DNA from: Platanthera guangdongensis
Lineage: Eukaryota; Streptophyta; Magnoliopsida; Asparagales; Orchidaceae
Length of the DNA stretch: 64,000 nucleotides
Assembly: GCA_039583875.1 (NCBI GenBank)
Contig: CM077167.1
Span: forward strand, 152,289,010-152,353,009
Direction: 5' to 3'
Positions 1 to 9,748 of the stretch are shown one piece after another; the first letter of the stretch is position 1; every line of letters begins with the position of its first letter. The notes under the pieces are model-generated. The model saw only the letters and a list, made by a program, of their open reading frames with translations, was not told the DNA's origin and made no database searches. The position numbers were made by a program, and so were the translations under genes.

Positions 1-988
1 CCTTGGGGATTAACTCCAAGGTGCACCCGAAAAACTGGGCAGATACGTGATTCTGCCAACTTGGAGGCCTGGGAGCCAACTTGAACATAACCGAGTTATG
101 TGAAGTGTGTAACGGAAACGGGACTCGGGAGAAGTTTGACCCGCGCATATGGATTAAATTGTCGTTGCGATGTGAGCACGGGTTAGATGGAAATGTACCT
201 GTTCTATGTCGTTCGGTTAAAGAGACCTAAGGGTACATGGTACTTGTTGTTGGCATAGATGAGGGTCTTTGGCGATCTATGGCTTAAAATGACGTGACCC
301 ATGCCGGGAAGACAAATTTCTCATAGTGTGGCCGTCAAAGTGGCGGTGGTGAGACCGGGGTGTCTATGGCTTAAATTTACGTGACATTGATCGGTTCACC
401 GAGAATGTGCCCTGAGATCACGTGGCGTGTGGCCGTGCGTGCCAACTCCTGTGATGCAATGTATTTATATACTTCTTGGTTATGCTAATAAAGTGCAGGA
501 AAGGAGCATCGCCGCCCCGAATTGGGGGCGGGATCGTTATAATTTGGTCAGCATGGCTGACCGTTGCGGTGGATTGTGCTTGCAGGTGCTGTGGAGCAGA
601 GCAGTAAATAGCGGGCTAAATCCCAAGTTGCTGAGCCGGCCCTCGAAGGCCTAATTTTTAGTGTTTTCTTTATTCATGTATGGCCGGCCTGCGTGCCGAG
701 GTTTGAAAACATGTAATTTTGAAGGAAACAATTTGTAAGGCCTTAAGGCCAGTACTTGTGTATTTGTACTTCATTCCTTTTAGATTGTTTAGTGGACATT
801 CATGTTATTTGCGTTGGGTTCTTTTAATTGCAACTTATAAAACTGCTTTCGCTAGAATGCTCTGTGTAGGACGTTGGATTTGTTGGATGGTTTCCATTGA
901 GTAACCACCCAGTCTGTCTGTGGTATATGGCATCGGGCCCCAGTCGGACCTACTGCTATATGCTATGCGACGGATAGGGGGTGTTACA
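1..988 (+). repeat. G1 5' LTR, 3' portion only
   Basis: Bases 1-985 match the 3' LTR from about 6592 onward almost base for base. The LTR ends in GTGTTACA at 981-988, directly before the primer-binding site. The missing first ~1.2 kb lies left of the window. About 20 bases present in the 3' LTR near 7155 are missing here near 565, between two GTTGC copies, which looks like a slippage deletion. No host gene is visible. Confidence 0.93.
487..492 (+). terminator. G1 LTR polyadenylation signal AATAAA
   Basis: A canonical AATAAA follows a T/A-rich stretch in the LTR and is repeated in the 3' LTR at 7076-7081. It probably helps define the R/U5 3' end. Only the motif is seen; the cleavage site is not known. 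Confidence 0.45.
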
Positions 989-991
989 ATT

Positions 992-1003
992 TGGTATTAG
1001 ACT
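992..1003 (+). promoter_or_regulatory. G1 primer-binding site (initiator tRNA-Met type)
   Basis: TGGTATTAGACT starts three bases after the LTR end. It resembles TGGTATCAGAGC, the complement of the 3' end of plant initiator tRNA-Met, with point changes. Confidence 0.8.
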
Positions 1004-1215
1004 ATTGGTTTTGGTCAGGCTTAAAATGAATTCATGGACGAATTCTTTTTAAGGGGCGGTGAGCACTTGTGTGTGCGTCATCATTATAACAACAAAAGAA
1101 CCCATTAATGTCCACTTAGGAATGAAAAATACACGTGTTTGGGGAACCTGTGTGTTCCTATAATTGTGTTTTGCAATTTTGTTTGGTCGCTTAACGGTGT
1201 TTTGTACCACTATAG

Positions 1216-2373
1216 GTGACCAGAAGGGGTGCTAGGCCGTCAGAACGCCGAGTTTCTGAGGCTAGTAGTGCACCAAATGATGCTCCTGCAACACCTACAT
1301 CGGCTGAGACCATACGATTGGTGGCCGAAGCAGTGTTTGCCATGATCAATGCGTAGCCTGCAAGGCAAATGCAGCAGCCCGCTCCTACGATGGAGTAGGT
1401 ACCTCTTCTAGAGGTTGAGCCGAGAAGAGTGGAGCAGGTAATAGTGGAGCCATTGGTGCCAAGGAGGGCAACCAAGAGACATCTCAAACATGTCATGAGC
1501 TTTAATCCTCCGGTATTCTCGGGGTTAGGAACCCCATCTCAAGCTGAAGACTGCCTCTCCAGTATGAAGAGAGTCTTGACAGCAACGGAGACGGAAGAAT
1601 GGCAAATGACCACTATTGTTACGTTCCTTCTGGATGGTGAAGCGAGATTGTGGTGGGAAGGCTTGGAGCTTCATCATTTGAGAGGTAGAAAACTTATAGA
1701 CGTCCCGATGGAAGAGTTCTCGGGACTGTTCTTGGCAAGATACCTCCCTTCTACTCAGAGGATTTCGATGGAGAACGAGTTCCTGAAGTTGGTTCAAGGA
1801 GAGAGTAGCGTGGATGAATATCTCCACGAGTTTACTCGATTGAGTCGGTATGCTAGCTCCACCATCACGGATGAGCAGTGCAAGACGAATCGATTCTACG
1901 AAGGGTTGAGAGATGATTTGAGGCTACTACTCTCGGGGCATATGATGCAGGGCTTCTTGACCCTAGTAAACACGGCATGGTCCTTGGAGAAGGACATGAA
2001 GAAGGTTCAAGCAAAGAAAAGCATTTGTGACAAGATGTCTGAGTTCAAGATGCTGACTACTTCTAAGTCCTGCTATCGAAGGTTTTATAAGAAGGCTAGG
2101 ACTTTGGTTCCAGCTCCTTCTTCCGATGCTTCTGGGGAGACAACGGGTCGGACCCCGGGTGCATGTTTTACTTGTGGGAAGCCGGGGCACTTTGCCCATG
2201 ATTGTTGGAGCGGACGTCCCAAGTCCGAGAAAAAGCCTGGAGCAACTTATGAAGAGAAGGGCAAGGTGGTGGAGTCAACCGCGTCCCATTACGCTCCGGC
2301 TCAACCAAGGGTTTATAATCTTGGACAACAGGAGGCCATCAAACAAGCGGATGTGGTGACAGGTACGGTTTAA
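1216..2373 (+). pseudogene. gag: G1 gag (nucleocapsid) pseudogene
   Basis: Encodes the capsid/nucleocapsid polyprotein that packages element RNA. The frame opens at GTG 1216, directly after an in-frame TAG, and has no AUG at its start; G2 shows the same arrangement, so the true start may be in an upstream exon. The capsid region carries the retrotransposon-gag pattern (a WW pair at about 1651, then SSVDEY). One CCHC zinc knuckle (CX2CX4HX4C) lies at 2164-2205. In-frame TAG stops at 1354 and 1396 break the N-terminal part. The frame ends at TAA 2371, eight bases into a candidate intron (2363-2439) that would otherwise lead straight into protease. Confidence 0.85.
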
Positions 2374-2439
2374 TTCGTAGCAAGTTAAGTTTCTTTAAAT
2401 ACTTGTTATGCGTATGTTATCTTACCACTACTTGTTTAG
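2363..2439 (+). other. Candidate intron at the G1 gag-protease junction
   Basis: ACAG|GTACGG at the left and a T-rich TTGTTTAG|G at the right give GT-AG ends, with a CTTAC branch-like motif before the acceptor. The gag frame stops just inside it. Removing these 77 bases splits a Gly codon in phase 1 and puts gag in frame with protease. G2 and G3 have equivalent segments at the same place. Splicing itself is inferred. Confidence 0.55.
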
Positions 2440-3371
2440 GATTTGTTTTGATTTGTGAGTTTCCGACGAGAGCACTCTTTGATACGGGAGATTCACACTC
2501 CTTCTTGTCCGAAGGATTCATATCGCGCATCAGAGTACCTTATTCGATGTCAAAGGACAAGTTGGATGTGTTGTTACCGAATGGGTGTTCGTTGCGCGCG
2601 GATAAAGTCTGTGGTGTTAAGATTCACATTGGGAATCAAGAGTTCGATCTGCAAGCGTCATTACTACCATTGGTGGAGTTCGACGTTATATTTGGGATGG
2701 ACTGGCTCTCGGAGCAGCAAGCCTATATTGATTGCGGTCGCAAGGAAGTCAAGTTGGGAGCAAGTCGTGAGACGACTTTTACGGGCTTAAAAGGGTCGAG
2801 CAAGACGTTTATGTCTGCTCTTCAGGTGGTGAAGGTGGTTCATGTTGGTGCAGAGCTGTTCTTTACACTAGTGGAGGTTGCAAAGCCAAAGCCTTCGTTG
2901 GATAATATATCAGTGGTAGCTGAGTACCCTGATGTGTTCCCCGCAGATCTTCCTGGAGCCACGCCTCAACGGGAGATAGATTTCACTATTGAGCTAGTGC
3001 CAGGTGCAAATCCTGTGCCTCGGTCTCCGTATCGGCTAGTGCCTAAGGAAATGACGGAGCTGAAGGTGCAACTTCAAGAGTTGTTGGAGATAGGGTATGT
3101 GCGTCCAAGTTCTTCTCCTTGGAGCGCACCGGTCCTCTTTGTAAATAAGAAGGATTGAAGCTTGAGACTCTGTATTGATTATCGGGAGTTAAACAAGCTA
3201 ACGGAAAAGAACAAGTACCCAATCCCAAGGATGGATGATCTTTTTGATCAGTTGGTCGGGCCGACGGTATACTCTAATTTGGATCTCAAGTCTGGTTACT
3301 ATCAGCTGAGGATAAGGGAGAGTGATATCCCTAAGATAGCGTTCAGTACAAGATACGGGCGCCTGTGTTGA
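2440..3371 (+). pseudogene. pol: G1 protease and N-terminal reverse transcriptase pseudogene
   Basis: The aspartic protease has its catalytic Asp-Thr-Gly at 2481-2489, followed by SHSF, as is usual for gypsy proteases. A linker leads to RT fingers ([13 protein letters not shown]). TGA at 3156-3158 interrupts the frame in the KKDG motif and would truncate the product there. The frame resumes with [11 protein letters not shown], then the LDLKSGYYQ motif. At about 3360 the RT stops abruptly: the segment holding the catalytic F-x-D-D and the thumb is gone, about 510 bp by comparison with G2. The junction also shifts the frame, ending in TGA at 3369. This copy cannot make active RT. Confidence 0.88.
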
Positions 3372-5312
3372 GTTCACCGAGTGGGACCGAAGGTTATGAG
3401 ATTTATAGCGATGCTTCGGGCAGTGGTCTAGGTTGTGTGTTGTTACAGCATGGAAGCGTTATAGCATATTGCTCGAGACAGCTGAAGGTGCACGAGAGGA
3501 ACTATCCGGTCCAAGACTTAGAGTTAGCAGCCGTGATTTTTGCCTTGAAGCTGTGGAGGCATTATTTGTACGGTGTGAAGATTGATATCTACACCGACCA
3601 TAAGAGCCTGAAGTATTTGATTGATCAGAAATATATGAACATGCGGCAGCGTAGATGGACGGAGTTCCTGGGGGACTATACATTCAAGATCCACTACGTA
3701 CCAAGTAAAGGTAATGCGGTTGCGGACGCATTGAGTCGCCGGTCCCTAGATCAAGCCAATTGGCTGTCGGTCCATGAGGGGCGGTTGGTTTGGGAGTTAG
3801 AGGCGTTGGAGATCTTTTGTGTTGATAAGCAATCAAGTGCTGAAGCAGTATTGAATTGGACTGAAGTCCAATATGACCTGGCTGATCGGATTTGGCGGGC
3901 GTTGGATATGGATGTCCACATGAAGCAACTCATGCTAGAGGATCTGGATGGGTCAAATTCCCAATTCGTTGTGGAGGACAGATTACTTTGGAAAGACGGT
4001 CATCTGTGCGTCCCAAGCGTGGGCAATTTGCGGGTGGAATTATTGTATGAGGCACATCATATCAAGTACTCAATTCACCTGGGGAGTACGAAGATGTACC
4101 GCGATGTTAAGAAATTGTTATGGTGGCCAGGACTGAAAAAGGATGTGGCGCTCTACGTGGCGAAGTGTCAAACTTGCGCCTTGGTGAAGGCGGAGTGCCA
4201 AAAGCCGGGAGGATTCTTGAAATCCTTGCATATTTCGGAGTGGAAGTTCTACGACATTACTATGGACTTTGTGCACTGGTTGGCAAGGTCGCAAAAGGGG
4301 AACGACGCCATTTGGGTGATCGTAGATCGTCTAACGAAGGTGTCGCATTTCATTCCGCATAGGAAGGATGATCCGGTTGAGAAATTGGCAAGTCTATATC
4401 TAGATAATATTGTACAGCTTCATGGTGTGCCCCGCAGCATCGTGAGTGACAGTGATGGGCGGTTCACGTCCAATGATTGGAGGCTGGTGCAACAAATGTT
4501 GGGAACAAAGCTGAGTTTTAGGACAGCCTTTCATCCGCAAACAGATGGGCAGAACGAGAGGGTCAATAGGACAATGGAAGACATGCTTCGCATATGTGTC
4601 CTGGACTTTGGAAATAATGGGAAGATCACCTATACTTGGTGGAATTCGCTTACAATAATAGCTACAGGCGAGCATTCAAATGGCGCCCTTCGAGGCCCTT
4701 TATGGTAAAAAATGTCGCATGCTGTTCTCTTGGTTGGAAACGGGTGAATCAAAGTTATATAAGCGACTAGAGGTGGAGGATGCTACTTATTTGGTAAGAA
4801 CCATTCGGGAGAGGTTGCTAATCGCTCAGGACCGCAAGGCTAAGTACTATAATGCCAAGCACAGGAACGTGGAGTTCGTTGTTGGCGATTGGGTGTAGTT
4901 GAAGATAAATCCGTTCAAGGGTGTCTCGCGGGTGCGGCGCTTGAAGAAGCTAAGCCCGAGGTACATTGGATCGTTTGAGCTTCTGGAGAGGATTGGTGAA
5001 GCAACGTACCGGTTGAAGCTGTCTGTGGAGCTTAGTGGTCTACATGATGTATTCCATATATCGGTGCTACTGAAGGCGGTGCAAGAGCCTACGCAAGTGA
5101 TCGCGGTCGATCAAGTGCCGGTTGATTGTGGGTTGACGACGAAGGTCAAGCCCGTACGTATTGAAGAGTCGGAAGTCAAGCGGCTACGTAATAAAAAGAT
5201 CAGGATGGTCAAGGTCCGTTGGGACAATTGCGGTCGTTAGGAGCTCTCTTGGGAGCGAGAGCAGACTATGCTTGAGGAGTACCCGGAGTTGTTTCACTCA
5301 GGTACAATTTAA
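3365..5312 (+). pseudogene. pol: G1 RNase H, integrase and chromodomain-like tail pseudogene
   Basis: RNase H begins near 3390 ([10 protein letters not shown], then [10 protein letters not shown]). Integrase follows with an HHCC zinc-binding domain at about 4050-4200 and the catalytic core: first Asp in MDFVHW, second in SDSDGRF, Glu in DGQNERVNRT. Near 4625-4680 the frame shifts. A TAG at 4896 replaces the residue after VGDWV. The C-terminal part runs from KKLSPRY through LHDVFHIS to a chromodomain-like end (KVRWDNCG). A further TAG at 5238 breaks that domain, and the frame ends at TAA 5310. In active chromoviruses this tail directs insertion to heterochromatin; here it is dead. Confidence 0.87.
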
Positions 5313-5368
5313 GTTTTATGTTTCTTTCCTTTATGTCCTTTATGTAATTTCGAGGACGAAATTCTTTT

Positions 5369-5382
5369 AAGAGGGGGAGAGT
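5369..5382 (+). promoter_or_regulatory. G1 polypurine tract
   Basis: AAGAGGGGGAGAGT directly precedes the 3' LTR (TGTAACGCC at 5383). It is the expected plus-strand primer for reverse transcription. Confidence 0.85.
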
Positions 5383-7489
5383 TGTAACGCCACGAAACTC
5401 AAAAGAGCGACGGGAGGCGTTTTGGGCAAATCTGGTATTTGGCAAGGAGCATACGGCCTGGGACACGGGCGTGTCCCAGGGCGTGTCGAGACCGTGTCGA
5501 CGATCGGTCCGGGGAGTCGACATTTTCGCTCGACGATGTGTCGAGGCAGGGGAACATGGCCTGGGACACAGGCGTGTCTCATGGCATGTCGAGCCCGTGT
5601 CGACGATCGGCCCGGGGAGTCGACATTTTCGCTCGACGTTGTGTCGAGACATGGAACACGGCCTAGGACACGGGCGTGTCCAAGACCGTGTCGGGTAGTC
5701 GACGAACTTTGCTCGACGAAGTGTCGAGATAGTGAACACGGCTTGGAGCCCAGGCGTGTTCGGGTTTGACACGGGCGAGTCAAATAGGACACGGGCGTGT
5801 CCAAGACCCGTGTGAGTCTCGAGTTGTTTTCGGGGCTGTGTCGATGGGGGCACACGGCCAGGCACATGGTCGTGTTAGTTTGAACACGAGCGTGTCAGGT
5901 TGAACACGGGCGTGTTGGATGCCCGTGTGTTTTTCGAGACGCGTCGATTTTGATGGCGAATGAGGGACATAGCCTGGACACGGGCGTGTTGCAGGCCGTG
6001 TTCGGCCCAGGTTTTACTTTTCAGCTACGAATCGTAGCCATTCGTTTCCTTATTTTAGGATCCGACGGTTGGGGGTTGTTCCTACTGGATATACCCGGGA
6101 TTGGGCCTTTGAAACCCTCATTTTACTTGGATGGTTCTCTTTCTAAGTCAAGAGAGAGAGGAGAGCAAAGGAGGAAGAAGAAGCCTAGATCCGACCACCG
6201 GCGGAACTTCGGAGCTCCAAATCACGAACCGACTTCGGATCTACGGAGGCAAGGAGAGTGCGGTGCTTTTCATCCGCTTACATTTCCATGGCGCCAAGGA
6301 AGAATGCTAGGGTGACGATTCTCTACTTGAGCATGTGAAGCTCTACTTCTTTTGCATAGGAAGCCCGATCTCGCGAGTTTTCAGTGAGGTTGAGGCGTTC
6401 CTTCGGGTAGATATGTAAAGTCCCCGTTGTTTAGAGTCTGTATTCGAGAACAGATATAGGCATGATGTGTGAAGCCTACCCGGACAAGTTGGTCTGGATC
6501 GGTGATGTTGCATTACATAAATGACCGGAGAAGACTCCGTGTGATTGGTTGTTTTTCGGGTTTTCTACGAGGTAGATTGCAGTAGGGAGTCTTGGGGATT
6601 AACTCCAAGGTGCCCCCGGAAAACTGGACAGATACGTGATTCTGCCAACTTGGAGGCCTGGGAGCCAACTTGAACATAATCGGGTTATGTGAAGTGTGAA
6701 ACGGAAACGGGACTCGGGAGAAGTTTGACCCGCGCATATGGTTTAAATTGTTGTTGCGATGTGAGCACGGGTTAGATGGAACTGTACCCGTTCTATGTCG
6801 TTCGGTTAAAGAGACCTAAGGGTATGTGGTACTTGCCGTTGGCATAGATGAGGGTCTTCGGCGGTCTATGGCTTAAAATGACGTGACCCATGCCGGGAAG
6901 ACAAATTGCTCATAGTGTGGCCGTCAAAGTGGCGGTGGTGAGACCAGGGTGTCTATGGCTTAAATTGACGTGAAATTGACTGATTCACCAAGAATATGCC
7001 CTGAGAGAACGGGGCGTGTGGCCGTGCGTGCCAATTCCTGTGATGCAATGTATTTATATACTGCTTGGTTATGCTAATAAAGTGCAGGGAAGTAGCATCG
7101 CCGCCCCGAATTGGGGGTGAGATCGTTATAATTTTGTCAGCATGGCTGACCGTTGCTTTGATTTGCCACCGTTGCGGTGGATTGTGCTTGCAGGTGCTGC
7201 AGAGCCGAGCGGTAAATAGCGGGCTAAAGCCCAAGTTGCTGAGCCGGCACTCGAAGGCCTAATTTTTAATGTTTTCTTTATTCATGTATGGTCGGCCTGC
7301 GTGCCGAGGTTTGAAAACATGTAATTTTGAAGGAAACAATTTGTAAGGCCTTAAGGCCAGTACTTGTGTATTTGTACTTCATTCCTTTGGGATTGTTTAG
7401 TGGACATTCATGCTATTTGTGCTAGGTTCTTTTAATTGCAACTTATAAAACTGCTTCCACTAGAATGCTCTGTGTAGGATGTTGGATTT
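5383..7489 (+). repeat. G1 3' LTR, cut by C1
   Basis: Starts TGTAACGCC after the polypurine tract and matches the 5' LTR from 6592 to about 7488. It stops where the C1 LTR begins (TGTTGTAGG at 7490). Adding the missing end seen in the 5' LTR gives about 2.2 kb in all. U3 (5383 to about 6050) holds the palindrome array. No clear TATA box is seen; AATAAA lies at 7076. The rest is LTR sequence without a credible gene. Confidence 0.92.
5459..5995 (+). repeat. G1 U3 palindrome array (GACACGGGCGTGTC)
   Basis: About nine copies or close variants of the near-palindrome GACACGGGCGTGTC lie here, mixed with GTCGAC and CTCGACGA-type motifs. The left part (about 5461-5770) is a tandem repeat with starts near 5461, 5565 and 5666, a period of about 103 bp. 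G2 LTRs carry the same motif at 34265-34450, 50195-50360 and 56680-57060. Confidence 0.85.
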
Positions 7490-7919
7490 TGTTGTAGGAT
7501 GGAGATCGGGCGGTCTGTTGTTGTTCGGAGACCGGGCGGTCTAGCGGTTTCTCCTAGTCGGTCTGTGTACTGGGCTGTTGTAGTTTGGTGTCCCAGCGGT
7601 CAGGCGGCTTGTCTCAGACGACTTGGAGACCGGGCGGTCTAGTGGTCTCCTTTGACGACTTGCTCTCTGGGGTGCTTGTTCTCTCATCCTGGTTGTGGTC
7701 GGACGGTTAGCCGGTTTGTCTAACCGCACGGCTTGTCCAGTTTGTCATTTTGTAAAGCATCATATACTTGTAAATTTTTAGTCCCACATTGCTTATTTGT
7801 AATCTCTCTTATCTCCTCCATTCTATAAAAGAGAGGTTATACCATTGTAATTGATACCTTTTGGGGATAATAAAGTTTCTGTTAAACTACTTCCGGTTTG
7901 TTTTTGTTCGTTTCTAACA
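7490..7919 (+). repeat. C1 5' LTR
   Basis: TGTTGTAGG opens it and TTTCTAACA closes it at 7919, next to the primer site. GACCGGGCGGTC-type near-palindromes lie in 7505-7735, then a TATA box at 7823 and AATAAA at 7869-7874. It aligns along its length with the C2 LTRs. Confidence 0.92.
7823..7831 (+). promoter_or_regulatory. C1 LTR TATA box
   Basis: CTATAAAAG lies about 90 bases after the GACCGGGCGGTC cluster and about 40 bases before AATAAA. The C2 LTR has CTATATAAG in the same position. Confidence 0.75.
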
Positions 7920-7931
7920 TGGTATCAGAGC
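7920..7931 (+). promoter_or_regulatory. C1 primer-binding site
   Basis: TGGTATCAGAGC is a perfect plant initiator tRNA-Met complement and directly follows the LTR. Confidence 0.9.
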
Positions 7932-8389
7932 GAACGGTCTTTTCCTCCTGACTGTGTGCGCTCTCTGATTCTCGCGGCTTGTTTCTGCTTTCCACGACAT
8001 GTCTTCGCGGCTTGCCTTCTCTTCTGACTATTGCCCTGTTCGCGCGGCTTGTTTCTCCTTGCTTCTCTTCTCTAGTTGCTCTTCTTCGTTGTCGCGACCT
8101 GTCCTTAAGTCGCAGCGACCTGTTCTCACTGCTCTCCTCCTCTTAGTCGTCGCGACCTATTTAATAGTCGCCCCGACCTTGTTGCTCCTCTCGTAACCGC
8201 CCTCGCTCCTCGACTTGACCTGTTTCCTTCTAGCCGCTCGTGCTTACTAGTCATTGCGGCCTCTCTTTTGCCGTCCGACCTGTTTTCTCCTGCCTGCGAC
8301 CTTCCTAGCCGCGCGGCCTGCTTCTGTTCGCCCGGCTTGCGACTTGTTGTTGTTGTCGCTGCTTCCTATTCTCATGTTGTCTCTCTTCA
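7932..8389 (+). other. C1 untranslated leader with a repeated CG-rich octamer
   Basis: No gene. The leader repeats variants of GCGRCYTG (such as CGCGGCTTG and GCGACCTG) more than ten times between about 7975 and 8345. The C2 leader (28134-28483) has the same motif in antisense. Gag, expected after it, is absent. Confidence 0.6.
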
Positions 8390-9748
8390 ATGGATTCCAC
8401 CTCCAAGCTGTCCGCCTTGGTGGTCACCTCTTCTGGTAGTGCCCATGCTGTTACTCGTGGACTATGGTTGATCGACTCTGGTGTTATAAATCATATGACA
8501 GGTAATCCTCAGTTTTTATCTCATCTAGAAACACATGATCAGTTGCCCCCGGTCATAGTTGTTGATGGCTTTCCCTCCCCGGTCAATGGGGCGGGCATGG
8601 TTCAAGTCACTCCCTCTCTATGCCTGGAAAATACCCTCTATGTGCCCCAGTTTCCTTGCAATTTATTATCGGTTACTTCTTTATGCAAGCAACTACAGTG
8701 CTCCGTCATATTTACTCCAACTTCTTGTTCTTTTCAGGATCCGGACTCCCAACGGACGATTGCTACTGGAACTTACAGCAGCGGCCTCTACTTCCTCGAC
8801 AACGTCTCTGCACTATCCGGCTTCTCCTCCTCCTCTACAGATCTTCTCCAATGGCATCTTCGCCTTGGTCATGCTCCTCTCGGGCTTCTTTGCCAACTTC
8901 TGCCCCACCTCCCTCCGCATCCTCCTCCTCTTAATTGTGACGCATGTCAACTTGGCAAGCATCACCGCTCCTCCTTTCCTCCAAAGCAAGATCGTGGTTC
9001 TACACGTCTGTTTGATCTTGTTCACTCCGACATCTGGGGTCCTGCTCCTACTCTTACCGTTGGTCGGGGTAGTTCCTATTTTGTTACTTTCATTGTTGAC
9101 TTTTCTCACTCTACTTGGGTATATCTCTTACGCGACTGCTCTGAACGTTTTGATGTATGGACATCCTTTTACCATTCCATTCAAACTCAGTTTGATGTCT
9201 CCATTAAAATCTTACGCTCGGATAATGCAAAAGAATATCTCAGTCATGCTTTTTCCTCTTTCTGCACGCAACATGGGATTATTCATCAAACCAGTTGCGT
9301 TTACACCTCCCAACAAAATGGAGTAGCGGAACGCAAAAACCGTCACCTCCTTGATGTCGTTCGCACTCTGCTCACGCAAATGCATGTCCCTCACTCCTAC
9401 TGGTGCTATGTTGTTCTCATCGCTTGCTATCTCATCAATCGCATTCCCTCCACCGTTCTCCGTGGTCAAACTCCTTTATCCATTCTCTATCCGGGCAAAG
9501 AACCCTTTCATCTTCCTCTACGTATCTTTGGTTGCACAGCCTTTATGCATGCTCCCTCTGCCACCCGCGACAAACTCTCCCTGCGGTCCACTAAATGTGT
9601 CTTTCTGGGGTACTCTCCCACCCAGAAAGGTTATTGTTGCTTTCACCCCGTTACCCGAAAGCAATTTGTCTTTGTGGATGTCACCTTCTTTGAAAATGCA
9701 TCTTACTTCTCTTCCTCTTCCTCCTCTACTCCTGCTGATCCTATATGA
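8390..9748 (+). pseudogene. pol: C1 protease-integrase fragment (open 452-codon frame)
   Basis: The frame opens at ATG 8390 and is uninterrupted to TGA 9746. Protease has Asp-Ser-Gly in WLIDSG (about residue 28). The GAG-pre-integrase segment has LLQWHLRLGH and CDACQLGKH, which form the integrase zinc-binding motif. The integrase core keeps all three acidic residues: Asp in VHSDIWGP, Asp in LRSDNAKEY and Glu in NGVAERKN. The capsid and zinc-knuckle part of gag is missing; comparison with C2 shows roughly 1 kb deleted between the leader and protease. The end is set by the S1 insertion, so RT and RNase H are missing. It is a fragment despite its open frame. Confidence 0.87.

Larger units (their letters stand above)
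1..7489 (+). mobile_element. G1: partial Ty3/gypsy chromovirus (Tekay-like), outermost element
   Basis: This is the outermost element of the nested stack. It has a truncated 5' LTR, a primer-binding site, gag, protease, reverse transcriptase, RNase H, integrase with a C-terminal chromodomain-like segment, a polypurine tract and a 3' LTR. The order PR-RT-RH-IN places it in Ty3/gypsy; the integrase tail and the RT and LTR-tip sequences suggest the Tekay/Del chromovirus lineage. The 5' LTR is cut by the window edge and the 3' LTR is split by C1 at about 7490, so the rest of the 3' LTR should lie beyond the right edge. Coding is decayed: stops, frameshifts and a large RT deletion. G2 belongs to the same or a very close family. 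Confidence 0.93.

Noticed and set aside
5266..5867. Arginine-rich ORFs over the G1 U3 array, on both strands
   Set aside because: They follow from the CGA/TCG-rich repeats; several frames are open at once and no family resemblance is seen.
7920..7931. tRNA-Met-like sequence as a tRNA gene
   Set aside because: Only the 12-base primer-binding site is present, with no cloverleaf.
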